Assembly: GCA_900550865.1 (NCBI GenBank)
Contig: URTM01000036.1
Span: 1-23,689 of the forward strand
DNA from: an uncultured Dorea sp.
GTDB lineage: Bacteria; Bacillota; Clostridia; Lachnospirales; Lachnospiraceae
Length of the DNA stretch: 23,689 nt
Direction of reading: 5' to 3'
A program made the position numbers and the translations under genes. Positions within the stretch are counted from its first letter, which is position 1, and every line of letters starts with the position of its first letter. Below, one piece after another: positions 15,439-22,046 of this stretch. The notes below the pieces were generated by a model. The model ran no database searches. It had not been told where the DNA came from and saw nothing but the letters and a program-made list of their open reading frames with translations.

Positions 15439-15481
15439 TTTTTATCCGTTTGACTACTATCATCTTGCTTTTTATCCGTTT
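15439..15481. repeat. 13-base direct repeat in the divergent promoter region
   Basis: The sequence TTTTTATCCGTTT occurs at 15439-15451 and again at 15469-15481, 30 bases apart start to start (about three helical turns). It lies between the divergent sugar-binding lipoprotein and DUF1292 genes. Spacing by whole helical turns suits a protein-binding site. A poor plus-strand promoter-like pair (TTGACT, 17 bases, TATCCG) overlaps both copies. Confidence 0.55.
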
Positions 15482-15529
15482 CTTTGTTAAAGTTAAGATA
15501 AGTTTAATGTTAGTAAAGGAGACTATGAT

Positions 15530-15844
15530 ATGAGCGACACAAAGGAAACCGAAGAAAGCTACACAACCGTAGAGCTTACACTTGATAACGATGAAATTCT
15601 TGAATGTGCAATTCTCACAGTATATGAGGCTGCCGGCAGAGAATACATTGCCCTGCTTCCTCTGGATGAGAATCTTGAGCCAAATGAAGCCGGCGATGTA
15701 TATCTCTATCAATACAACGAATCCGAGGACGGCGAACCAGACCTCGGTAACATTGAAGATGATGAAGAGTATGAGATTGCTGCAGATGCTTTTGATGAAT
15801 GGATGGATTCACAGGAATTTGACGAATCAGACGTCGAGGAGTAA
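15530..15844 (+). CDS. DUF1292 family acidic protein
   Basis: A 104-residue, highly acidic protein of the DUF1292 (YrzB-like) family, widespread in Firmicutes and of unknown function. The conserved core is visible: YTTVELTLDNDEILECAILT, then YIALLPLDE, VYLYQYNE, and a C-terminal region with DEEYEIAADAFDEWMDS. No signal peptide or membrane segment is present, so it is likely cytoplasmic. AAAGGAG lies 8 bases upstream of the ATG. In many Firmicutes this family sits near ruvX and a Fur-type regulator, which are not here. The gene stands alone on the plus strand. Its last 18 bases overlap the 3' end of the convergent helicase gene, and its terminator lies inside that gene. Confidence 0.9.
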   Translation: MSDTKETEESYTTVELTLDNDEILECAILTVYEAAGREYIALLPLDENLEPNEAGDVYLYQYNESEDGEPDLGNIEDDEEYEIAADAFDEWMDSQEFDESDVEE

Positions 15845-17668
15845 TTCGGACACAAAACGGGAAGGAGTCATATCTTTCCCGTTTTTTTCTTTTACATAAC
15901 TGATGATCAGTTTTCTCTTTGCCCTGGTCATCGCCACATAAAAAAGCCGTCTTTCTTCCTCGATCTCCTCATCTGCAGCTGCTTTCTTATACGGACTGCT
16001 GCCCTCATTCGCTTCGATCACGAATACCGTATCAAATTCCAGTCCTTTAGCCGCATGCATCGTCATCAGATTCACTCCTTCTGTCTCCCCCTGCCTGCGA
16101 TTCTGTTCTTTCAGTATCTCGCCATACCGTTCCACATGTACAAACCAGTCTTTGATCGATCCATACCCCTTCGAATTCTGCCAGATTTCCTCCAGAACCG
16201 AAAACAGATCCTCCGCTGATATTTTTCTGTACGCTGCGTAATCTTTTAAAAACTCATCATATCCCATACGTTTCCGGATATACTGTATCGCCGCATACGG
16301 TGTTTTATCTTTTATCATCTTCATATCCCACTCCAGCTGATCAACTCTGTCCACCATCCAGCTTTTATCTTTGTAATATCTGCGCAGCGACTCATAAGTT
16401 ACTTCCCTGTTCTTCATACTATCTCGTGTAAAAAAACGATTAGGACGATTCGCAATCTGCAGAAAATATTTTCTGTTATATTCTCCCTGCGACAAATGCA
16501 GATAACTTATGATATCCTGTGCGACAAAATGTTCATATATATTATTCAGATGTTCTTTCATCGTAAATGGGATCTGGTACTCCATCAGTAGTTCCGACAT
16601 GGCTCTTGCGTCTACATTTGTCCGGTATAGCACTGCCATATCCGTGTACGCAGTGCCTTTTTCCTGATATTCTCTCATCCTTTCCAGTACATATTCTGCT
16701 TCCTGAACAGGATCTCTTACTTCCTGAACATGTACAGTCTCATCCGGTTTCTGGAAAGCTTCGATCTTTTTCTGGAAACGAATCTTATTATTTCTAATTA
16801 CTCTTAATGCGCCTTTTACGATATATCCGCTGCTACGGTAATTGATATCCAGAAGTATCTGTTTTGCCTGTGGATAATCTTTCATAAACTCCATCATGAT
16901 CCCCGGCTTTGCACCGCGAAATCCATATACGGACTGGTCATCATCTCCCACCACAAACAGATTATCCTGTGGTGCCGCCAGCATACGTACCACATCATAC
17001 TGTGCCTGATTCACATCCTGAAATTCATCCACCAGAATGTACCGGAACTTATCCTGCCATTTTTTCAGGATGTCCGGCCGTTTCAGGAAAAGTTCCCTGC
17101 ACTGGACCAGCATATCTTCAAAATCTATCTTCCGGCATTTCTTTTTGGCGTTTTCATACTCCCCGTATAATGCCCGGAATTTTTCTGTCGTATATTTTAC
17201 TGGTTCATACGTTTCAATATCCACACAGTTATTTTTTACATTTCCAATCTCAACCACCAGTTCCTGCAGATAATCTTTTTCCTCATCCGGCTCCAGTTCC
17301 TGATCCCATTCTACTTTCGGAAGGATTTCCCTCAGCATTCTGTACTTTTCTTCATCCGCCAGAAGATTCGATGGATTCAGACGGTATGCCCACTTGAGGA
17401 TTCCATAGTAAATTCCGTGAAATGTTCCGAATGTAACAGCATAAGAAGACGGACCACAGATTCGTCGGGTTCTTTCTTTCATCTCGTTTGCCGCATACTT
17501 AGTAAAGGTAATGACCAGAATTTCTTCTGGCCTTACCTTATACTTCATGATCAGATATTCTATTCTCTTTGCAATGGTTAGAGTTTTCCCCGAACCGGGG
17601 CCGGCAAGGACCATACATGGTCCTTCGTTATGGGCGACTGCCTCTGTCTGAGCATGATTTAAACTCAT
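15827..17668 (-). CDS. UvrD/PcrA-family ATP-dependent DNA helicase
   Basis: A superfamily 1A 3'-5' DNA helicase, probably in repair or recombination. All helicase motifs are present: Q motif LNHAQ at the N-terminus, Walker A AGPGSGKT (22-29), motif Ia ITFTKYAANEM, motif II VDEFQDVNQ (213-221), motif III VVGDDDQSVYGFRGA (239-253), motif IV NYRSS, motif V MTMHAAKGLEFDTVFV, and motif VI YVAMTRAKRKL ending at 587. The 613 residues are about 100 fewer than PcrA/UvrD, and the C-terminal tail that contacts RNA polymerase or UvrB in PcrA is missing. This is a common short clostridial paralogue, so I do not name it pcrA. AAGGGG precedes the ATG. It starts 9 bases after gltX, clearly in the same transcript. 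Its 3' end overlaps DUF1292 on the other strand. Confidence 0.93.
   Translation of the reverse strand: MSLNHAQTEAVAHNEGPCMVLAGPGSGKTLTIAKRIEYLIMKYKVRPEEILVITFTKYAANEMKERTRRICGPSSYAVTFGTFHGIYYGILKWAYRLNPSNLLADEEKYRMLREILPKVEWDQELEPDEEKDYLQELVVEIGNVKNNCVDIETYEPVKYTTEKFRALYGEYENAKKKCRKIDFEDMLVQCRELFLKRPDILKKWQDKFRYILVDEFQDVNQAQYDVVRMLAAPQDNLFVVGDDDQSVYGFRGAKPGIMMEFMKDYPQAKQILLDINYRSSGYIVKGALRVIRNNKIRFQKKIEAFQKPDETVHVQEVRDPVQEAEYVLERMREYQEKGTAYTDMAVLYRTNVDARAMSELLMEYQIPFTMKEHLNNIYEHFVAQDIISYLHLSQGEYNRKYFLQIANRPNRFFTRDSMKNREVTYESLRRYYKDKSWMVDRVDQLEWDMKMIKDKTPYAAIQYIRKRMGYDEFLKDYAAYRKISAEDLFSVLEEIWQNSKGYGSIKDWFVHVERYGEILKEQNRRQGETEGVNLMTMHAAKGLEFDTVFVIEANEGSSPYKKAAADEEIEEERRLFYVAMTRAKRKLIISYVKEKNGKDMTPSRFVSELLLDV
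15855..15890 (+). terminator. Terminator of the DUF1292 gene
   Basis: Arms AAACGGGAA (15855-15863) and TTCCCGTTT (15876-15884) are followed by a run of seven T. It begins 11 bases after the DUF1292 stop and lies entirely within the last ~20 codons of the helicase gene on the other strand. Confidence 0.85.
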
Positions 17669-17677
17669 AGAATCCCC

Positions 17678-19141
17678 TTACTTGCTTAATAATTCAATTC
17701 CCTCTTTGATTCGTTTTACAGACTCTTCTTTTCCAAGAATCTCCATGATCTCTGTTGCTCCACCCGGTGTGCTCTGCTTTCCGGATACAGCGGTACGGAT
17801 CGGCCACATTACATAACCGACTTTTACACCCTTCTCATCAACATATTTCTTAAGGAGCGCAAACAGTGCATCGTTGCTGTAGTCTTCCTGTGCTTCCAGA
17901 AGCGGAAGAACTTCTTTTAATACTTCCAGTGAATTCTCTTCATTTGTCTTCATCTTCTTATGGCAGTACATTGCCGTATCATACTCCGGAACTGCTTCAA
18001 AGAAATCGATCTGGTCTGCAATATCCGGGAAAATCTCGATTCTTGATTTTACCAGTGCAGCAATCTTCTTCAGATCGTAGTCTTTTGTGATCACTTCACG
18101 GATGTATTTTTCAGCTCTTTCATAGAACTTATCAAAATCCATGGCTTTGATGTATTCACCATTCATCCATTTCAGTTTACCAAGATCAAATACAGCCGGT
18201 GACTTGTTCATACGGTGGAAGTCAAATGCTTTTACCAGTTCTTCCAGTGAGAAGATCTCCTGATTGCCTTCCGGTGACCATCCAAGCAGTGCTACATAGT
18301 TTACAACCGCCTCTGTCACGAATCCCTGTTCGATCAGATCTTCGTAAGAAGAATGTCCGCATCGTTTGCTGAGTTTCTTATGATTCTCATCTGTAATCAG
18401 CGGGCAGTGTACATATACCGGCACATCCCATCCGAATGCTTCGTAGATCTTATTATATTTTGGTGCTGATGACAGATATTCATTACCACGTACAACATGT
18501 GTAATTCCCATCAGATGATCATCGATAACATTTGCAAAATTGTAAGTCGGATATCCGTCTGATTTAATCAGGATCAGATCGTCCAGTTCTTCATTCGGAA
18601 CCGTGATATCTCCGTAGATCTCATCATGGAATGTCGTTGTTCCCTCTGTAGGCATATTAAAGCGGATTACATGTGGTTTGCCTGCTGCAAGGTTCGCTTC
18701 AATCTCTTCTTTGCTTAAATGCAGGCAATGCTTGTCATATACAACGATCTCTGTTCCGCCGTCTTCATCTGAGACCTTGCTCTTCAAAGACTCCAGACGT
18801 TCCTTGTCACAGAAGCAGTAATAAGCATCGCCCTGCTCGATCAGCTGCTCCGCATATTTCAGATAGATTCCCTGTGCATTACGTTCACTCTGTACATATG
18901 GTCCTACTCCGCCGTCTTTATCCGGTCCTTCGTCATGAACCAGTCCGGTCTCTTTTAACGTATGATAAATAATGTCCAGTGCGCCTTCTACAAAACGTTC
19001 CTGGTCTGTATCTTCAATTCGGAGGATAAAGTCTCCGCCTTCATGCTTTGCGATCAAATAAGTATACAACGCTGTTCTTAAGTTACCTACATGCATTCTT
19101 CCTGTAGGACTTGGTGCAAATCTTGTTCTTACCTTACTCAT
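17678..19141 (-). CDS. gltX: Glutamyl-tRNA synthetase
   Basis: A class Ic aminoacyl-tRNA synthetase that charges tRNA-Glu; in bacteria without GlnRS it also mischarges tRNA-Gln for later amidation. Counting from MSKVRTRFAP (487 residues), the HIGH-type motif is PSPTGRMHVGN (10-20), followed by RIEDTDQERF (41-50). The KMSKS-type motif is KLSKR (256-260), and WSPEGNQEIFS follows. The length is standard. The start is uncertain: an ATG 9 bases further upstream is only 3 bases from AGGAG, while the chosen ATG is 12 bases from it; the chosen one matches the usual protein start. An extended -10 promoter lies about 90 bases upstream. The helicase gene follows in the same unit. Confidence 0.96.
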   Translation of the reverse strand: MSKVRTRFAPSPTGRMHVGNLRTALYTYLIAKHEGGDFILRIEDTDQERFVEGALDIIYHTLKETGLVHDEGPDKDGGVGPYVQSERNAQGIYLKYAEQLIEQGDAYYCFCDKERLESLKSKVSDEDGGTEIVVYDKHCLHLSKEEIEANLAAGKPHVIRFNMPTEGTTTFHDEIYGDITVPNEELDDLILIKSDGYPTYNFANVIDDHLMGITHVVRGNEYLSSAPKYNKIYEAFGWDVPVYVHCPLITDENHKKLSKRCGHSSYEDLIEQGFVTEAVVNYVALLGWSPEGNQEIFSLEELVKAFDFHRMNKSPAVFDLGKLKWMNGEYIKAMDFDKFYERAEKYIREVITKDYDLKKIAALVKSRIEIFPDIADQIDFFEAVPEYDTAMYCHKKMKTNEENSLEVLKEVLPLLEAQEDYSNDALFALLKKYVDEKGVKVGYVMWPIRTAVSGKQSTPGGATEIMEILGKEESVKRIKEGIELLSK

Positions 19142-19177
19142 AACTATCATTATCTCCTGTTTCTTTATTGTTTTGAA

Positions 19178-19208
19178 ATGTATGAAATCTATGTATCACT
19201 ACATACAT
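19178..19208. promoter_or_regulatory. Possible operator: inverted-repeat cluster in the gltX leader
   Basis: Three related half-sites are present on the plus strand: ATGTATG (19178-19184), ATGTAT (19191-19196) and CATACAT (19202-19208). The last two form ATGTAT-N6-ATACAT, and the first and last form a wider inverted repeat. They lie between the proposed promoter and the gltX ribosome site. The shape resembles GntR-type operators, but it is AT-rich and could be chance or a leader hairpin. Confidence 0.35.
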
Positions 19209-19229
19209 TAGAACACTGTCCGTCTTTAC

Positions 19230-19259
19230 ATTGTAGCACAACTCCAAGGCAGACAGCAA
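19230..19259 (-). promoter_or_regulatory. Extended -10 promoter of gltX
   Basis: Read on the minus strand: -35-like TTGCTG (19254-19259), an 18-base spacer, and -10 TACAAT (19230-19235) preceded by TGC, the extended -10 pattern. It leaves a leader of under 90 bases, too short for a T-box. Confidence 0.55.
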
Positions 19260-19294
19260 CCTTTTCCGCTAGATCTTTCGTCCTGTCTTTCATC

Positions 19295-19789
19295 TTAAAC
19301 ATGATCCGATCCATCTCTCAATTTTTTCTGCTGTTTTACAATTCTTTTTTCAATCCAGTATTCTTTCTGGAATACTTCTCTTGGGATCGATACAATGCAG
19401 ACAATTCCAAGCACAATTCCAAACGCTACTTTTACCGCCCCGATTCCTTTCACGGCAGCCATTGCAAACTGATTCGTCACCAGATAATACGCCGTAAAAT
19501 AGATTCCGGCTCCCGGCACCAGTGTAATGATCCCCGAGATCATAAAAATGGTGATCGGACATTTCAGACGGACCGTCAGCATTCTCGCAACCAGCACTGC
19601 ACATACCGTTCCGATAAACGAAGCAGCCGCAACCGAACAATAGACCGACGCAAGCTTGTACATCATCCAGCCCACCGATCCGGTGATCCCACATCCGATA
19701 TAGAATCTTCTCGGTACCTGGAACATAACTGCATATGCAATCGTTCCGATAAACGAACATGCCAGATTCGCTATAATTTTTATGAGCAT
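19295..19789 (-). CDS. Threonine/serine exporter small subunit (ThrE/YjjB type)
   Basis: A 164-residue membrane protein matching the C-terminal half of ThrE-type amino-acid exporters (the YjjB-like part). It has four or five hydrophobic helices, with the family motif PITIFMISGIITLVPGAGIY near the middle and a basic cytoplasmic tail. In Corynebacterium ThrE both halves are one chain; here they are split into two genes. The start codon overlaps the stop of the upstream large-subunit gene as TAATG, with GGAGGA just inside that gene, so the two are translationally coupled and should form one complex. Substrate assignment is by family only. Confidence 0.9.
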   Translation of the reverse strand: MLIKIIANLACSFIGTIAYAVMFQVPRRFYIGCGITGSVGWMMYKLASVYCSVAAASFIGTVCAVLVARMLTVRLKCPITIFMISGIITLVPGAGIYFTAYYLVTNQFAMAAVKGIGAVKVAFGIVLGIVCIVSIPREVFQKEYWIEKRIVKQQKKLRDGSDHV

Positions 19790-20949
19790 TATAAGATTCC
19801 TCCTAACACATGATGATACACCGACAATGCCGTTCCAACACCGATCGCAATATAAACAAATACCATGACTGCATCGATCATCTTTACTGTACCGGCAAGA
19901 TAATCGCTGTCTGCCAGATCACGGATCGCATTCACAAACGCAAGTCCCGGCACCAGCGGCATGATCCCGCCGGTCACGATTCCTTCCATCCGCAATGTCC
20001 CAAGTGCCGGTATATGCATCGCTGCCAATGCCATGGATGCGATGATAATTCCTCCCACAATGTGAACAAGAATTTTGGAAACTCCATGTTTCCCGGCAAA
20101 AAGTGACCAGGCAAACACCGCACAGCCAACAAATAACGCCACAAACGCTTCCATCGACGTTCCTCCAAGCAGATACCCCAATCCGCCTGCGCTCAGTCCC
20201 GCAGCCGCAATCTGATAAGGGATACGCTTGACCGGCATCTTATTGATCTCTTTCAGTTTCTTTATTGCTTCTTCAATTCCGACATGTCCTGCCGCAATTT
20301 CTCTGGAAAGATCGTTCACTTCTGCCACAATCCCAAGATGCGTAGAAGAAAGCGGTACCTGTTTCACTTTTGTATACAGTTTTTCTTTATCTGTTCCGGC
20401 ACAGATAAACAAACCATGGCTCAGAGTAAACAGATCTACATATTTCACTCCGAATCTATGACAGATCCGCATCATCGTCTCTTCCACACGGAAAATCTCG
20501 CCCCCATTTTTCAACAGCATTCTTCCGGCTTCCATCGCAAGATTAATTACCCTCTTTGTATCGATCTCCGACATCAGTTCCTTTTTCAGATAAACTTCCT
20601 CTTCATCTGAAAATCCGCACTTATCACAAAACTCCCTGATATCCCGGCATCGTTCTTTTTTCATATATACCCAGTCATATTGTGAACAATAGTGTTCACA
20701 GATATAATGGATCATATACTGGCCATAGCCTTTCCCGCGGTCTTTTTCCATCGTTACAATGTTCTTAATCTCACATTTCTTTTCTTCCGAAAATATGACC
20801 ACGCACAATGTCCGGAGTTTTCCATGTTCCTCCAGCAGAAAAAGTTCCCCTTTTTCCAGCACTTTACGGATTCTGGATTCATCCGGGTCCCCCATGTGAA
20901 GCAATTCTATATAGTCTTCTTTCCCGTCTGTCACCTGTCGAATATTCAT
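19789..20949 (-). CDS. GNAT acetyltransferase domain fused to threonine/serine exporter large subunit (ThrE/YjjP type)
   Basis: Residues 1-125 look like a compact GNAT acetyltransferase: a beta-strand stretch, IKNIVTMEKDRGKGYGQYMI with the acetyl-CoA loop RGKGYG (71-76), and a late motif IREFCDKCGF (104-113). Residues 126-386 are a ThrE N-terminal (YjjP-like) exporter part, beginning with the hydrophilic segment KRVINLAMEAGRMLLKNGGE and FRVEETMMRI, then five or so membrane helices with a GIMPLVPGLAFVNAIRDL motif. The reading frame is continuous. The ribosome site AAGGAG is rather far (13 bases) from the first ATG. An internal ATG at residue 126 (position 20574) has AAGGAA just upstream and could yield the exporter alone. 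An extended -10 promoter lies upstream. The small exporter subunit follows directly. Confidence 0.88.
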   Translation of the reverse strand: MNIRQVTDGKEDYIELLHMGDPDESRIRKVLEKGELFLLEEHGKLRTLCVVIFSEEKKCEIKNIVTMEKDRGKGYGQYMIHYICEHYCSQYDWVYMKKERCRDIREFCDKCGFSDEEEVYLKKELMSEIDTKRVINLAMEAGRMLLKNGGEIFRVEETMMRICHRFGVKYVDLFTLSHGLFICAGTDKEKLYTKVKQVPLSSTHLGIVAEVNDLSREIAAGHVGIEEAIKKLKEINKMPVKRIPYQIAAAGLSAGGLGYLLGGTSMEAFVALFVGCAVFAWSLFAGKHGVSKILVHIVGGIIIASMALAAMHIPALGTLRMEGIVTGGIMPLVPGLAFVNAIRDLADSDYLAGTVKMIDAVMVFVYIAIGVGTALSVYHHVLGGIL

Positions 20950-21000
20950 TTCTTCTATTCTGCTCCTTATACCAATTATTTCGCTTTCTCGACTCTGCCT

Positions 21001-21009
21001 ATTATAACA
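21001..21009 (-). promoter_or_regulatory. Extended -10 promoter of the exporter operon
   Basis: Read on the minus strand: TGTTATAAT, a perfect extended -10 element (TGn plus TATAAT), 52 bases upstream of the GNAT-ThrE start codon. No good -35 lies at 17 bases, which is acceptable for an extended -10 promoter. Confidence 0.6.
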
Positions 21010-21052
21010 CCTACCCCGTCAAAATCCCAGATTATTTTTTAACAAATACAGA

Positions 21053-21091
21053 GAACTTGCCACCGGTATCTTCTTCCAAACGCCTGGCGAT
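21053..21091. repeat. Dispersed repeat, copy B
   Basis: This segment aligns without gaps to 885-923 at about 31 of 39 positions, in the same orientation. It starts 18 bases past the stop of the LRR-tail protein gene and ends upstream of the exporter promoter. It is enclosed by a longer inverted pair, ACAGAG (21048-21053) and CTCTGT (21098-21103), followed on the plus strand by T-rich sequence. The tandem hairpins that accompany copy A are absent here. Confidence 0.65.
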
Positions 21092-21108
21092 TTAACACTC
21101 TGTCTTTT

Positions 21109-21924
21109 TTATTTTCTGCCTGCCGGAACTGTTATTATCTCACTGTTTTTACCATAAAGTATTCCATCGCGGCTTTCATAGACCGGATTATCCGGTGCAA
21201 CTTCTATATACATCAGACCTTCCAGCTTGTCCAGCACGCCCGGTGCAATAGATGTAATATTGGCAGGAATATAAACTTCTTCTGCGGACGCAATCCCATT
21301 CAGAGCTTCACTTCCGATTCCGCTGCATCTTTCATCCGCCGGAAATATGATAATTCCATCTTCCAAAACAAACGCAGGGTTCTTACAGCTTTCGATCACA
21401 CCATTTTCATTGACCACAAATCCGTTCAGCTCTAATAATTCCGTTCTTATCATTTCTTCATTCTTTGTTACTTCGTCTGTAGCTGTTCTGTCTGTCACCT
21501 CGTCACTTTCCGCATGTTTCATTGTATTGTCTACACTGTTTTCAGGTAATATATTCTCCTGTGTTGCCGGTTCTTTCACCAGCGTTGCCGTTACCGTCGT
21601 CTCTGTGTCCGTACGTTCCATATTCACAGGCTGCTCTTCTGCAACAAGCATCACTTCTCCTTCTGTCGGTTTTACCGTACTTTGCAGTCCCATTGTCTTC
21701 CATATATGCATATGCTCTGCTATCCTTCCGGCATGAACCTCCGACACATTTCTGTACAGTTTTCCATCTTCTGCATACGCATATCTGTGTTCCGCATTCC
21801 ACACGACAGCATTGGACCAAAGTTGTACAAGAACCGTAAGTGTAACCAGCATCGCAATATCTATGCATATCCATCTTACGGTTTCCTGTGTTCTGACACT
21901 TATCTTTTCTACTACTCGTTCCAT
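21109..21924 (-). CDS. Single-pass membrane protein with leucine-rich-repeat-like (BspA type) tail
   Basis: Function unknown. Of 271 residues, 1-17 are a short charged cytoplasmic tail, about 18-41 one membrane helix with no signal cleavage site, about 95-165 a Thr/Glu-rich low-complexity stalk, and about 185-271 a segment resembling one or two LRR_5 (BspA-type) repeats: IGSEALNGIASAEEVYIPAN, ITSIAPGVLDKL, then YIEVAPDNPVYESRDGILYG and IITVPAGRK. The orientation is probably tail-in with the LRR part outside. BspA proteins usually carry many repeats, and so few is odd. A TATAAT (21959-21964) lies upstream, and GAGGG precedes the ATG. It is monocistronic, between the purB terminator and dispersed repeat B. 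Confidence 0.75.
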   Translation of the reverse strand: MERVVEKISVRTQETVRWICIDIAMLVTLTVLVQLWSNAVVWNAEHRYAYAEDGKLYRNVSEVHAGRIAEHMHIWKTMGLQSTVKPTEGEVMLVAEEQPVNMERTDTETTVTATLVKEPATQENILPENSVDNTMKHAESDEVTDRTATDEVTKNEEMIRTELLELNGFVVNENGVIESCKNPAFVLEDGIIIFPADERCSGIGSEALNGIASAEEVYIPANITSIAPGVLDKLEGLMYIEVAPDNPVYESRDGILYGKNSEIITVPAGRK

Positions 21925-21980
21925 ATGCCCACCCTCTTTTCCTTCGTTCTATACAATTATTATAAAACGTCCTTACTCGA

Positions 21981-22023
21981 AAATAAAGTGGCGTCTCGGC
22001 ACATACCGGACACCACTTTATTT
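21981..22023 (-). terminator. Terminator of purB
   Basis: The outer arms AAATAAAGTGG (21981-21991) and CCACTTTATTT (22013-22023) pair perfectly over 11 bases. The stem continues inside through GTC/GAC and CGG/CCG with small mismatches. Read on the minus strand, it begins 24 bases after the purB stop and ends in a T-rich stretch; it is nearly symmetrical and may work in both directions. Confidence 0.85.
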
Positions 22024-22046
22024 CTTAGAGGTTTCTTTATACGGTT

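Noticed and set aside
19142..19235. T-box riboswitch before gltX
   Set aside because: The leader is under 100 bases and has no T-box sequence or antiterminator/terminator pair.
21048..21110. ACAGAG / CTCTGT pair around repeat B as a plus-strand terminator
   Set aside because: The stem is only six bases with a 44-base loop, and no plus-strand gene ends here.
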